Source of the DNA: Ilyomonas sp965199905
GTDB taxonomy: Bacteria > Bacteroidota > Bacteroidia > Chitinophagales > Chitinophagaceae
Assembly: GCA_965199905.1 (NCBI GenBank)
Contig: OZ241366.1
Span: forward strand, 1,922,001 to 1,986,000
Direction: 5' to 3'
DNA: 64,000 nt
Both the position numbers and the translations under genes were made by a program. The notes under the pieces were generated by a model. The model ran no database searches, was not told where the DNA came from, and saw nothing but the letters and a program-made list of their open reading frames with translations. This document shows positions 35,862 to 44,324 of the stretch, in pieces (position 1 is the first letter of the stretch; the number at the start of each line of letters is the position of its first letter).

Positions 35862-36458
35862 ATGCAACCTGCGTTTCAAAAATATCTTGCACTATACAAA
35901 AAACTCGATGTGCCTGGAATCGGCAATTTTACGGTAGAAGATACATCGCCGTCATTGCAGTTTACTAACAAGCAACTACTGCCACCGCAAAGCCGCATCC
36001 GGTTTGCGCCCGTGGTTCATCCTACCAACAATCATTTTTATGGCTTTCTATCGCGCGAATGGAACGTTGATAAAGTAATTGCCATACGCCGCTATAAAGA
36101 AGAAGTGGAACAGGTAATGGAAAACCTGAAACACCTCGGCATGTATAACTGGTCAGGCATAGGCATTTTACACAAAACCGGCGATGGCAGCTTTGCATTT
36201 ACCGCTTCAGATGAATCTTCCCTGTCTTTCTTTGCTATGTTGCCGGCAGAACGCGTGGTGCGCAAATTCACACAACATACCGTATTGGTTGGCGAGCGGG
36301 AACACGTAAAAGATTACGTAATGCCCGAAGAGTTTGCCGAAGAAACAATACCGTCAGCAGAAGCCACAAAAGACCGCTGGAAATTATATGCGCTGATACT
36401 GGCGATAGTAGCGGTTATTATGATTGTGGTGTATTACTCGATATATAATTCAAATTGA
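35862..36458 (+). CDS. HU-CCDC81-type protein with a C-terminal membrane anchor
   Basis: 198 residues. The N-terminal half has the HU-CCDC81 look: YLALYKKLDVPGIGNFTVED, a beta-hairpin with a later FAPVVHPTNNHFYGFLSREW, then a second lobe NWSGIGILHKTGDGSFAFTA. A single membrane span lies at the C-terminus (LYALILAIVAVIMIVVYYSI), leaving the N-terminal part in the cytoplasm. The protein at 38.8-39.7 kb has the same order (two N-terminal lobes, then a span) plus a periplasmic domain, so the two are paralogous in design. Function unknown; a link between DNA or envelope and division is speculative. Confidence 0.6.
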   Translation: MQPAFQKYLALYKKLDVPGIGNFTVEDTSPSLQFTNKQLLPPQSRIRFAPVVHPTNNHFYGFLSREWNVDKVIAIRRYKEEVEQVMENLKHLGMYNWSGIGILHKTGDGSFAFTASDESSLSFFAMLPAERVVRKFTQHTVLVGEREHVKDYVMPEEFAEETIPSAEATKDRWKLYALILAIVAVIMIVVYYSIYNSN

Positions 36459-36482
36459 TTTTAGAGTAAAAACGCAGGCTGC

Positions 36483-37751
36483 TCAATACCCATATTTCTC
36501 CTTCCATTTACCTTTTAAAAACTTGCGCATCTCTTCTTCTCTTGCATTGTTGCCCGGAACATAAAACGCAATGCCGCTAAGGGCTTCAGGCAGGTATTCC
36601 TGCTCTGCAAAATTATTCCCGAAAGAATGGGCATACTTGTAGCCTTTGCCATAATTCAAATTTTTCATCAACCCGGTTGGTGCATTGCGAATATGTAATG
36701 GCACTTGCAAATCGCCGTATTTAAGAACCGCATCCTGCGCGGCTCCAATAGCCGCATACGAGGCATTGCTTTTTACAGAAGACGCTAAATAAACAGCGCA
36801 TTGCGAAAGGATAATTCTTGATTCGGGATAGCCGATTTTATCGACTGCTTCAAAGGTGGCATTGGCAAGAAGCAAGGCATTGGGATTGGCATTGCCAATG
36901 TCCTCACTGGCAAAGATGAGCATGCGCCGCGCAATGAACGTGACTTCCTCGCCGCCTTCTATCATGCGTGCCAGCCAATACACAGCACCGTTAGGATCGC
37001 TGCCGCGCATACTTTTAATGAAGGCACTGATGATATCGTAGTGTTGCTCACCTTTTTTATCGTACAAAGCCACGCGACGCTGAGCCACATTCATCACAAC
37101 ATTATCTGTAATGGTTATGTTGTTTGGTTTGCCAAACGAAGCCACAACAAGCTCTAATAAATTCAGCAACTTGCGGGCATCGCCACCACTGATGTTTAAT
37201 AATGCGTCTGTTTCTTTCAGGTCAATTTTCTTTGTTTGCAATAGTTCATCTTTCTCAATTGCATGCTTCAATAAAACAATCATGTCTTCTTCAGTCAGCG
37301 CTTTCAACACGTACACCTGGCTTCGGCTTAGTAAAGCTGAATTCACTTCGAAAGATGGATTTTCTGTAGTGGCTCCAATCAGTGTAACGGTTCCTTTTTC
37401 TACTGCACCAAGCAGTGCATCCTGCTGACCTTTATTGAAGCGATGGATTTCATCAATAAACAAAACGGCACCTGCCTGCAGCTTTGCATTTTCTATAATT
37501 TCACGTATATCTTTTACACCACTGCTGATGGCGCTGAGCTGGTAAAAAGGAACCTGCAACGTATGCGCAATGATATTAGCGATGGTGGTTTTGCCTACGC
37601 CGGGCGGTCCCCACAAAATCATGGAAGGAATGCGCCCGCTGTCAATGGCAGTGCGCAGGATGCTGCCTTTGCCAGTTAAATGTTGTTGCCCGACAAGATC
37701 ATCAAGCGCTGTGGGACGAAGGCGTTCAGCCAATGGAATATTCGTGTTCAC
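36483..37751 (-). CDS. rarA: Replication-associated recombination protein A (MgsA/RarA AAA ATPase)
   Basis: 422 residues, full length. It begins MNTNIPLAERLRPTALDDLV with the RarA GQQHLTGKGS block; Walker A is ILWGPPGVGKTTIANI (about 46-60), Walker B VLFIDEIHRFNKGQQDALL, sensor 1 IGATTENPSF, and the C-terminal tetramerisation domain includes SDPNGAVYWLARMIEGGEE and IRNAPTGLMKNLNYGKGYKY. It acts at stalled replication forks with SSB. It is convergent with the HU-CCDC81 gene upstream of it and divergent from the DinB gene. Confidence 0.95.
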   Translation of the reverse strand: MNTNIPLAERLRPTALDDLVGQQHLTGKGSILRTAIDSGRIPSMILWGPPGVGKTTIANIIAHTLQVPFYQLSAISSGVKDIREIIENAKLQAGAVLFIDEIHRFNKGQQDALLGAVEKGTVTLIGATTENPSFEVNSALLSRSQVYVLKALTEEDMIVLLKHAIEKDELLQTKKIDLKETDALLNISGGDARKLLNLLELVVASFGKPNNITITDNVVMNVAQRRVALYDKKGEQHYDIISAFIKSMRGSDPNGAVYWLARMIEGGEEVTFIARRMLIFASEDIGNANPNALLLANATFEAVDKIGYPESRIILSQCAVYLASSVKSNASYAAIGAAQDAVLKYGDLQVPLHIRNAPTGLMKNLNYGKGYKYAHSFGNNFAEQEYLPEALSGIAFYVPGNNAREEEMRKFLKGKWKEKYGY

Positions 37752-37915
37752 GAGATAAAAATAAGCATGTTCCGCTCAGTTTGTTTTTTGTTTATTGCTA
37801 AATAAAGTCTGATTTATAGCGAGCGATTTATTAGTTATAAAATGTATTATTCAAGGCTACGAACGATAAAATTTCCGGCAATGGCTTAGGTTGAATTGGA
37901 AGATTGGAATGTAAA

Positions 37916-38070
37916 TTTCGCTTTCTTAAAAGCCACATCATTGCCCGGAACCCATCTGTGTGATTCTAATTTTTCTTTACTTAAAAGAGGAATTAAAACA
38001 AATCTTGCGATTGCAACTGCCGATCATAATAAAGACGAACGATGGCTGCCAAAAACTGTATTTCATTTTC
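37916..38070 (+). repeat. Dispersed modular intergenic repeat, copy 6 (core B)
   Basis: Left arm CTTAAAAGCCACATCATTGC then CCGGAACCC, core TGTGATTCTAATTTTTCTTT, ACTTAAAAGAGG and AAACAAATCTTGCGATTGCAA, then CGATCATAATAAAG and the right arm ACGAACGATGGCTGCCAAAA. A possible inverted arm fragment (CCGGCAATGGCTTAGG) precedes it at about 37875. It sits in the 417-base gap between divergent rarA and DinB genes, where no gene was seen. Confidence 0.8.
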
Positions 38071-38168
38071 AAACGGAACCATTGTCAATTTTACAGTGAT
38101 CGAATACATCAATCACAAAGGCTTATTAGTCAATTATCATTATTTTCATTTTATAAAACCAAACAGCG

Positions 38169-38687
38169 ATGACAGCTATTGCCAAACCACAGCCGGGAAT
38201 GTTCAAGCCTTTTTCGGCAGCTTATATTGGTCTTGTGGATGATAATATTTCGATAGATGCGCTATCCTCCGAATTTGATGACATGAAATCATTTCTTCTT
38301 TCCATACCGGAAGAGAAATGGAGCTACCGATATGCGGAAGGCAAATGGACATTGAAAGAAATGCTTGCCCACATGATAGATACCGAGCGCATTTTCAGCT
38401 ATCGCGCGCTGCGTATGGCACGCAACGACAGCATGCCTTTGCCTGGCTTTGAGCAGGATGATTATGTGCCATTCAGTAATGCAGAAAGCAGAAGTTATCA
38501 AGGACTGATCGAAGAATTTGAAGCCGTTCGCAGAAGCACTTACCTGCTTTTTCGCAGCTTTGATGATTCAGTGTGGGACAGATATACGCTGGCAGGCAAT
38601 CATCCCGTGAGCGTGAGAACGATGTTGTATTTAGTGATTGGTCATGCAAAACATCATGTAAAGATTATAAGGGAGAAATATTTATAG
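38169..38687 (+). CDS. DinB family protein
   Basis: 172 residues with the DinB four-helix pattern: LLSIPEEKWSYRYAEGKWTL KEMLAHMIDTERIFSYRALR (His in the LAHMIDTE helix, residue about 68), a helix starting EEFEAVRRSTYLLFRSFDD, and the last helix LYLVIGHAKHHVKIIREKYL with the remaining metal-site His residues. These proteins bind a metal ion and often act as thiol-dependent S-transferases; the substrate is unknown. It has a strong terminator. A region of over 400 bases with a repeat copy lies upstream. Confidence 0.85.
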   Translation: MTAIAKPQPGMFKPFSAAYIGLVDDNISIDALSSEFDDMKSFLLSIPEEKWSYRYAEGKWTLKEMLAHMIDTERIFSYRALRMARNDSMPLPGFEQDDYVPFSNAESRSYQGLIEEFEAVRRSTYLLFRSFDDSVWDRYTLAGNHPVSVRTMLYLVIGHAKHHVKIIREKYL

Positions 38688-38719
38688 CAATGGTTGTAAT
38701 TAAATAAACAAAGTGCACT

Positions 38720-38760
38720 AAAACAAAGAGCTTACTGCCATGCGGAAAGCTCTTTGTTTT
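38720..38760. terminator. Bidirectional terminator after the DinB gene
   Basis: AAAACAAAGAGCTT and AAGCTCTTTGTTTT form a 14-bp stem between the convergent DinB and SPOR-like genes. Confidence 0.85.
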
Positions 38761-38771
38761 ACTATCAACCA

Positions 38772-39689
38772 TTATCTTTCAATAGTAACCGGCTTGCCAT
38801 AATATCGCGTGAGCGAGTCTTTCAGCCTTGCCGTATCTGCCGACGGCGCATCTTTAACGAGGTATATTTTATAGAGCGAATAGGTATCGTGTTTTGTACT
38901 ATCGAGGTATACTTTTGTGCCATACAATTTCAGTTGGTTAAAGCGCTTGGCAGCATACACAGGATTGACTGTTTTATTTATAATAAAACGATAGCCGGAA
39001 GTGCCTGCAGAAGCTGCTACGGTATTCGTTGTTGCAGTACCATGAATGGCTACAGGTGGTTGCGTGGCTGTAACCGTATTATTGACAGGCGATGAAGAAG
39101 GCACCGAAACGATGGTATCCGTTATCGTGGCAGCGGTGTCTTTTGTGGCTGCAGTGGCATCGGCATTATTCCTGTTTGCATAGAAATAATAACCACCCGC
39201 GCCAAGAGCCACAATGATAAACAACGTCAGTACAATCATGCCTGTATTGCTGGTTCGCCCGGCTTCCGGGTTGGCAATGTCATACGTTTGATAATTGGCT
39301 TCGTTAGCTGCCTGTTTACTCTTGCTTCGCTCTTGCAAAAGATGCTCGCCTGGCACTTCCTGCACAAACTGAAGCTCGCGGCTTTTATTCAATTGCAATT
39401 GCCCGAAGCCGGGAATCTGCCACGGAGTACCAATATTGATAAACTGCTTTACCTGGTTCAGGTGCGCTTCAATATCGAAGCCGGTAATGATTTTATTTTT
39501 CCCCTGGTTTTCAGAGATAAAACTGATCAGCTCTTCTGAGGTATATACTTTTTTATCGGGGGTAAATTCAACCAGCGGCGTACCGTTAGGCGCCTGCCCG
39601 TTTACAACGGTAAACTCACCTAAGCCTTGTGCCGATAGCTTTTTATGCTCTGTCAGAAAATCGGAAATATATGCGTCGAGGTTATACAC
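38772..39689 (-). CDS. HU-CCDC81 and SPOR-like domain membrane protein
   Basis: 305 residues. The N-terminal HU-CCDC81 lobe is MYNLDAYISDFLTEHKKLSA then QGLGEFTVVNGQAPN and EELISFISENQGKNKIITGF; a second lobe follows (PWQIPGFGQLQLNKSRELQF). Then come a cytoplasmic linker, one membrane span (GMIVLTLFIIVALGAGGYYF), a Thr/Ala-rich periplasmic linker, and a C-terminal SPOR-like domain (YRFIINKTVNPVYAAKRFNQ...). SPOR domains bind denuded peptidoglycan at division sites. This order (DNA-binding-like fold inside, SPOR outside) is conserved in this phylum but its job is unknown. Confidence 0.75.
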   Translation of the reverse strand: MYNLDAYISDFLTEHKKLSAQGLGEFTVVNGQAPNGTPLVEFTPDKKVYTSEELISFISENQGKNKIITGFDIEAHLNQVKQFINIGTPWQIPGFGQLQLNKSRELQFVQEVPGEHLLQERSKSKQAANEANYQTYDIANPEAGRTSNTGMIVLTLFIIVALGAGGYYFYANRNNADATAATKDTAATITDTIVSVPSSSPVNNTVTATQPPVAIHGTATTNTVAASAGTSGYRFIINKTVNPVYAAKRFNQLKLYGTKVYLDSTKHDTYSLYKIYLVKDAPSADTARLKDSLTRYYGKPVTIER

Positions 39690-39800
39690 CGTTCAGATTT
39701 TACGCAAAATAAGGAAACAGTACATTGATAGCTTGTGAAATGATGCACATTTTTCTAACCTTCTTAATTGAACGCAGCCGGCTGTCGTTAATTTCGTTGT

Positions 39801-40133
39801 ATGTTATCTCCCGCCGAAGAGCGTTTTATTGTGTACTGGGCTGCCAATCGCGACCGTGAAAAACGCACATTTCGCCAGTTGTTATTTGGTTTGCCGCTGG
39901 GCTTGCTTATTGGCGCAGGCATTTTTGTAAGTGTAGTTACCGGTACCTGGTACGAGCGCGCCGATATGGTTGCCAACACGCAGATGAACCCCAATGTGCT
40001 CATTGTTGCCATCCTTGCTATTGCTGTGTTTACAGGATTGTTTTATAAAAAATTCAAGTGGGATCAAAACGAGCAGCTTTATAAGGAATTGCTGGCAAAA
40101 AAGAAAAAACAAGAGAAGAATTTGGAGGGATAA
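39801..40133 (+). CDS. Hypothetical two-span membrane protein
   Basis: 110 residues. Two membrane spans, LLFGLPLGLLIGAGIFVSVV (about 27-46) and NVLIVAILAIAVFTGLFYKK (about 65-84), lie between a charged N-terminal segment (EERFIVYWAANRDREKRTFR) and a Lys/Gln-rich C-terminal helix (LYKELLAKKKKQEKNL). No family motif was recognised. It precedes rsmA (opposite strand, convergent) by about 115 bases of AC/TC stutter-type sequence. Confidence 0.7.
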   Translation: MLSPAEERFIVYWAANRDREKRTFRQLLFGLPLGLLIGAGIFVSVVTGTWYERADMVANTQMNPNVLIVAILAIAVFTGLFYKKFKWDQNEQLYKELLAKKKKQEKNLEG

Positions 40134-40249
40134 TTTGGAAAAATGTGCTCGTCACCGCGAGGTACGAATCAGTTTGTAACACGCAGCAAAAACATGTTTG
40201 CCAATAGTGAAGTAATTTCTTTCTCTCACTACCGGCTACTCACCACACA

Positions 40250-41005
40250 CTACTTCATTAAAAAACTAAGCTTCGCAAAATCATCCAGGCTCAATTGCTC
40301 GGCTCGTTTATTAAAAATAGCATCCTGTAAAACATCTTCACTAAATAAACTTCGCGTGGCATTGCGAAGCATCTTTCTTCTTTGGTTAAAAGCTGTTTTT
40401 ACGAGCACTGTAAAAGCGCGCTCACTCTTCAATGATAATACCTCTTTTTTTCTTCGCAGGCGTATCACGCCACTCATTACTTGTGGTGGTGGTGTAAATG
40501 AAGAAGGCGGCACATCAAACAAATAGTCAACAGAATAATACGCCTGAATTAAGATGGATAAAATGCCATACGCTTTGCTTCCCGGCTGCGCTGCCACGCG
40601 TTGCGCCACTTCTTTTTGAAACATGCCTATGATAACAGGCACCTGCTCTTTCCACTCCAGAATTTTAAATAAAATCTGCGAAGAAATATTGTAGGGAAAG
40701 TTACCGATAACAATAAAACTGTCTTCGAAAGGAGATGCTGTTTTTAAAAAATTATCGCGGATGATTTTATCTTTTACAGAAGGATAAGTGGCTTCTAAAT
40801 AGTCCGCTTTCTCATTATCTATTTCTACTGCCTTAAAGGCAATGCCGTGTATTTGAAGTAAGTATTTGGTAATAGCGCCGCCACCGGGACCAACCTCCAG
40901 CAATTGCGAAAACGATTCCTGTTGCAGAGCTTCAACAATGCTTTGGCAGATGGTTTCATCGTGCAGAAAATGTTGGCCCAAAGACTTCTTTAACGTGTAA
41001 AACAT
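40250..41005 (-). CDS. rsmA: 16S rRNA (adenine1518/1519-N6) dimethyltransferase
   Basis: 251 residues from the ATG at 41003-41005 (three residues after an upstream in-frame ATG). It begins MFYTLKKSLGQHFLHD with the KSLGQHFL signature, has the SAM-binding VGPGGGAITKYLLQ and, later, the catalytic IGNFPYNISSQILFKIL with NxPY, as expected for KsgA/RsmA. It dimethylates two adjacent adenines near the 3' end of 16S rRNA during 30S assembly. A -7 box lies a few bases upstream of the start. Confidence 0.95.
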   Translation of the reverse strand: MFYTLKKSLGQHFLHDETICQSIVEALQQESFSQLLEVGPGGGAITKYLLQIHGIAFKAVEIDNEKADYLEATYPSVKDKIIRDNFLKTASPFEDSFIVIGNFPYNISSQILFKILEWKEQVPVIIGMFQKEVAQRVAAQPGSKAYGILSILIQAYYSVDYLFDVPPSSFTPPPQVMSGVIRLRRKKEVLSLKSERAFTVLVKTAFNQRRKMLRNATRSLFSEDVLQDAIFNKRAEQLSLDDFAKLSFLMK

Positions 41006-41011
41006 GAAGCG

Positions 41012-41019
41012 CAAAAATA
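41012..41019 (-). promoter_or_regulatory. Putative -7 element for rsmA
   Basis: Reverse-strand TATTTTTG (exact TAnnTTTG) lies 6 bases before the rsmA ATG, again implying a nearly leaderless transcript. Confidence 0.45.
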
Positions 41020-41044
41020 ACCGGAACTGTGGCGATAAAATTTT

Positions 41045-41488
41045 CTATTTGGTGCTTGCCCTGCCTAAAGAAATAAATGCAGCGCCGGCTATAATTAACC
41101 CGGCACCTACAAAAGTTTGCCAGGTAAGTTTTTCTTTTAAAAAAAAGGAAGCCAGCAAAACAGTAAAGATGATTGAGCTTCTGTCAATTGAGCTAACTGC
41201 AGGCGCATGACCATCTTTTAAAGCCTTGAATTGAAACAGGGAAGCTAAAGTAGTAGCCACGCCGGCGCCGATTAAAAACAGCCAGGCTTTTTTATCCATT
41301 TTCCCAAAATCTTCTGTTGCTTTCGAGAAAAAAACAGTTGACCACGAAATAATAAGTATCAATACGGCTTCAATAGCAAACGCCAGAAACGGGCTCACTT
41401 TTTCGAGGCCAGCTTTGGTAAACGTAACAGAAATGGCAGCCATCACAGCGCCCAAAAGAGCGAAAACAAACCACATGCGAGATAACAT
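41045..41488 (-). CDS. EamA/DMT-superfamily half-size transporter
   Basis: 147 residues, a single EamA unit of five membrane spans. It has FALLGAVMAAISVTFTKAGL (the start typical of EamA), WLFLIGAGVATTLASLFQFK and a C-terminal SSIIFTVLLASFFLKEKLTW followed by FVGAGLIIAGAAFISLG. Half-size DMT proteins work as dimers. The substrate is unknown. It is 40 bases upstream of rsmA on the same strand. Confidence 0.8.
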   Translation of the reverse strand: MLSRMWFVFALLGAVMAAISVTFTKAGLEKVSPFLAFAIEAVLILIISWSTVFFSKATEDFGKMDKKAWLFLIGAGVATTLASLFQFKALKDGHAPAVSSIDRSSIIFTVLLASFFLKEKLTWQTFVGAGLIIAGAAFISLGRASTK

Positions 41489-41596
41489 TTTACGGATGAA
41501 CTATATCCATTATAAAAAGAGTACCAAATAATGAGTGGTAAGTAATGAGTGGTGAATATTGAATGAATTTGGATAATTATAACTCACCATAATAAA

Positions 41597-43522
41597 TCAG
41601 ATGGAATCAATATCTAACCGCAGGCGTTCCTTCAATTCTTTTACCAGCGGGTATTGCGAAGCAATATAGTTATAACGTTCCCGGCTGTTCATAGTCAGAA
41701 AGGGATCAATCTCTTGCTGCACATCATCGGCTACTACCACCTGCAATTGAATAGAATGATTGTGAAATGTATTCTGAATACATTCGGAAAGCAATGTTTT
41801 TTCCTGCTCAACAAACCGTTGCTGCACCAAAGCGTTTACGGTTATTAAAACTTTTGTATCGTTCTCAATGGTCAGCTCCGCCATTTTGAAAGTATTGGAT
41901 GCGCTATGCTTTTGTTGTTCTTCCAGCTTCGCGGCAAAGCCAAGCCAGCATTCGCGCAGCTTTTCCATTTCCAGCGGTTCCGCTTCTGCAATCTCTTCAA
42001 TATTGTAGCGGTCGCCATATTTATCCTTCAGGGCAGAGAGCAGGTTTTTCTTTGTTTTAGTTTGCACCAATGTCGCAGCCACAGGTTCAGCTACTACAGT
42101 ATCAGCCTCGTTGTTGTCTGCAATATAAGCCGGCATGGCAACAGCAGGCTTTGGTTCTTTAAACTGAGGCTTTGAAATGGCAGGTTGCTGAATAAATAAT
42201 TTCGCTTCGGCTGGTTTGGTCTGCGGTTTTCCATTTACCGAAGGCTCCCGTTTTGGATGATCATTCTGAGAAGATGTTTCTTCTTTTTCAGGCAATAATT
42301 GCGGCGCCTGCTGCACGCCTGTCGCTACAGTTGGCTGCAAATAAGGAATGCTTCGGGCGCGATAAGCCACCGGCGCATCCACGCGCTTCTTTTTTACCAC
42401 TTCACCATTTTCTACAGACAGTTCCAGCGCCTGCTGCAGGAAGTTTAGCTTAATCAAAGCCATCTCTGCATGCAGCCGTTTATTGCGCGCCATCTTGTAG
42501 TTAATTTCGGCTTCGTTCAATATGTTCAGAGCACTTACCAGAAACGATCCGCTTACCGTTTTAGCGGCAGATAAATATCGCTCCTGCGCCCCTTCTACCA
42601 CGTCGAGTAAAGAAGCCGCCCTGGCATCTTTGCAAACCAGCACATTCCGCAGAAACATAGCAAAACCATTCAGCACTGCATCGCCTTCAAAGCCTTTGCG
42701 GTTGATTTCATCATACAGCAACATGGCGGATGCAAGCTGTTGCTGCAATAAACTATCAAGAAGTTTGAAGTAATAATCCTCATCCAGGATGTTCAGATTC
42801 TCCAGCGTGTTCTGGTAAGTAACATGCGCGTTGGTAAACGATACAATCTTATCCAAAATAGATAAGGCATCGCGCATGCAGCCTTCGCTTTTTTGTGCAA
42901 TGATTTGCAACGCACCTTTCTCTGCTTCTATCTGTTCTTTATCTGCTATTTCCTGCAGATGATCTACAGTATCCTGTGTGGTAATCCGCTTAAAATCGAA
43001 TATCTGACAGCGCGATAAAATGGTAGGAAGTATCTTATGTTTTTCTGTAGTCGCCAAAATAAATATGGCGTATGGCGGTGGCTCTTCCAGCGTTTTCAGA
43101 AACGCATTGAAGGCGCTGGTGCTCAGCATGTGCACTTCATCCACAATGTACACTTTGTATTTGCCGGCTTGCGGCGCAAAGCGCACTTGCTCTACCAACG
43201 AACGGATGTCATCAACCGAATTGTTGCTTGCCGCATCCAGCTCATGAATGTTCAGCGAAGTGCCTTCGTTAAAGCTGCGGCAAGAGTTACATTCGTTGCA
43301 GGCTTCGCCATCCGGCTGCAGGTTTTCGCAATTGATTGTTTTGGCAAGAATGCGTGCGCAAGTGGTTTTGCCCACACCACGCGGACCACAAAACAGGAAC
43401 GCATGCGCCAGTTGGCGGTTTTTAATCGCATTCTTCAGCGTGGTGGTAATGTGCCCCTGCCCTACAACCGTGCTAAACGTTTGCGGGCGATATTTGCGTG
43501 CCGAAACAATAAACTCATTCAT
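41597..43522 (-). CDS. dnaX: DNA polymerase III subunits tau/gamma
   Basis: 641 residues. Walker A is FLFCGPRGVGKTTCARILAK (46-53), zinc Cys 65/75/78/81 (NCENLQPDGEACNECNSC), Walker B IVDEVHML, sensor 1 ILATTEKHKIL, then the clamp-loader lid and a linker of about 130 residues with Pro/Lys-rich, repeat-poor sequence before the tau-specific C-terminus. It is the motor of the clamp loader. Codons 376-378 (GTA AAA AAG) place an A AAA AAG heptamer in the same frame phase as the E. coli dnaX slippery site, and -1 slippage would add 33 residues then stop (about 411 residues in total); see findings. No partner gene lies next to it. Confidence 0.96.
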   Translation of the reverse strand: MNEFIVSARKYRPQTFSTVVGQGHITTTLKNAIKNRQLAHAFLFCGPRGVGKTTCARILAKTINCENLQPDGEACNECNSCRSFNEGTSLNIHELDAASNNSVDDIRSLVEQVRFAPQAGKYKVYIVDEVHMLSTSAFNAFLKTLEEPPPYAIFILATTEKHKILPTILSRCQIFDFKRITTQDTVDHLQEIADKEQIEAEKGALQIIAQKSEGCMRDALSILDKIVSFTNAHVTYQNTLENLNILDEDYYFKLLDSLLQQQLASAMLLYDEINRKGFEGDAVLNGFAMFLRNVLVCKDARAASLLDVVEGAQERYLSAAKTVSGSFLVSALNILNEAEINYKMARNKRLHAEMALIKLNFLQQALELSVENGEVVKKKRVDAPVAYRARSIPYLQPTVATGVQQAPQLLPEKEETSSQNDHPKREPSVNGKPQTKPAEAKLFIQQPAISKPQFKEPKPAVAMPAYIADNNEADTVVAEPVAATLVQTKTKKNLLSALKDKYGDRYNIEEIAEAEPLEMEKLRECWLGFAAKLEEQQKHSASNTFKMAELTIENDTKVLITVNALVQQRFVEQEKTLLSECIQNTFHNHSIQLQVVVADDVQQEIDPFLTMNSRERYNYIASQYPLVKELKERLRLDIDSI

Positions 43523-43754
43523 AATCCAAGCTGCAAGTTAGCATTACGCAGGTCATCCATTCAATGGACTTTTACACAGTCACTACATAGTTTATTTATT
43601 GCTTTACCTGTTTGAAATGAATGGATTAAACTTTTAAACCGGCGCCGGAAAGAGAAAACAAAAAATGTTTTCCACTTCTAATAAACATAGTTATACAGGC
43701 TGAATAAAGGTTTATAAACATCTGATTCAAGCTTTTTTAAATGAAGTTTAGGAC

Positions 43755-43886
43755 AATAGAAAAAAATCATCGTCCGCCGCTTTTCTCATCGCCTGTTGCA
43801 ATCGAAGATTTGTTTTGATTTTTCTCTTAATAAAGAGAAATTAGAATTACAAAGAGAAGTTCCGGGCAATGACTTAGCTTTTCTTT
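43755..43886 (-). repeat. Dispersed modular intergenic repeat, copy 7 (core B)
   Basis: Read on the reverse strand: AAAGCTAAGTCATTGCCCGG then AACTTC, core TTCTCTTTATTAAGAGAAAA and AAACAAATCTTCGATTGCAA, CAGGCGATGAGAAAAG, and the right arm CGGCGGACGATGAT. It occupies the centre of the 421-base gap between dnaX and yraN; the other bases show nothing recognisable. Confidence 0.8.
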
Positions 43887-43943
43887 CAGACTGAAATCAT
43901 TAAAAAATCTTATTCTTCCTATATGGAAATCTTCCAAAACCAG

Positions 43944-44297
43944 TTAAAAATAAACATCCTCAATTAAGAAAAACTCCGGCTCGCGGTTGTATGGTAAAGT
44001 GATGGCAATTACATTAAACTGCAGGTATTGCCACTTCGGATATAGATATTGATACTCTTCCGCGGCATTTTTCAGGTTCATCATTTTTTCCTTGCTCATG
44101 CTTTCTTCCGGTTTTCCATACTTATCGGAAGTGCGGGTTTTTACCTCAAAAAAATGCAGGAACTTTCCTTTAGATGCAATGATATCAACTTCCCAGTGCC
44201 GGAAGCGCCAGTTGCGGTGAAGAATATTGTAGCTATGTTTTATTAAATAATCAACCGCTAAGTCTTCACCTTTATTGCCCGTACCTTTGTTGTCCAT
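43944..44297 (-). CDS. yraN: YraN family endonuclease-like protein (UPF0102)
   Basis: 117 residues from the ATG at 44295-44297; a longer upstream frame has no family resemblance. It begins MDNKGTGNKGEDLAVDYLIK and has the restriction-endonuclease-like core WRFRHWEVDIIASKGKFLHF FEVKTRTS, where the Asp-(x)n-Glu-x-Lys pattern is the nuclease active site of the PD-(D/E)xK type. The substrate is unproven. It is divergent from manA; a -7 box for manA lies just inside the yraN start region. Confidence 0.85.
   Translation of the reverse strand: MDNKGTGNKGEDLAVDYLIKHSYNILHRNWRFRHWEVDIIASKGKFLHFFEVKTRTSDKYGKPEESMSKEKMMNLKNAAEEYQYLYPKWQYLQFNVIAITLPYNREPEFFLIEDVYF
44282..44289 (+). promoter_or_regulatory. 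Putative -7 element for manA, overlapping the yraN start
   Basis: TACCTTTG (exact TAnnTTTG) lies 35 bases before the manA ATG, within the first codons of the divergent yraN gene. Confidence 0.5.
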
Positions 44298-44324
44298 TTT
44301 AAGATGGTTTAATATTGCAGCAAT

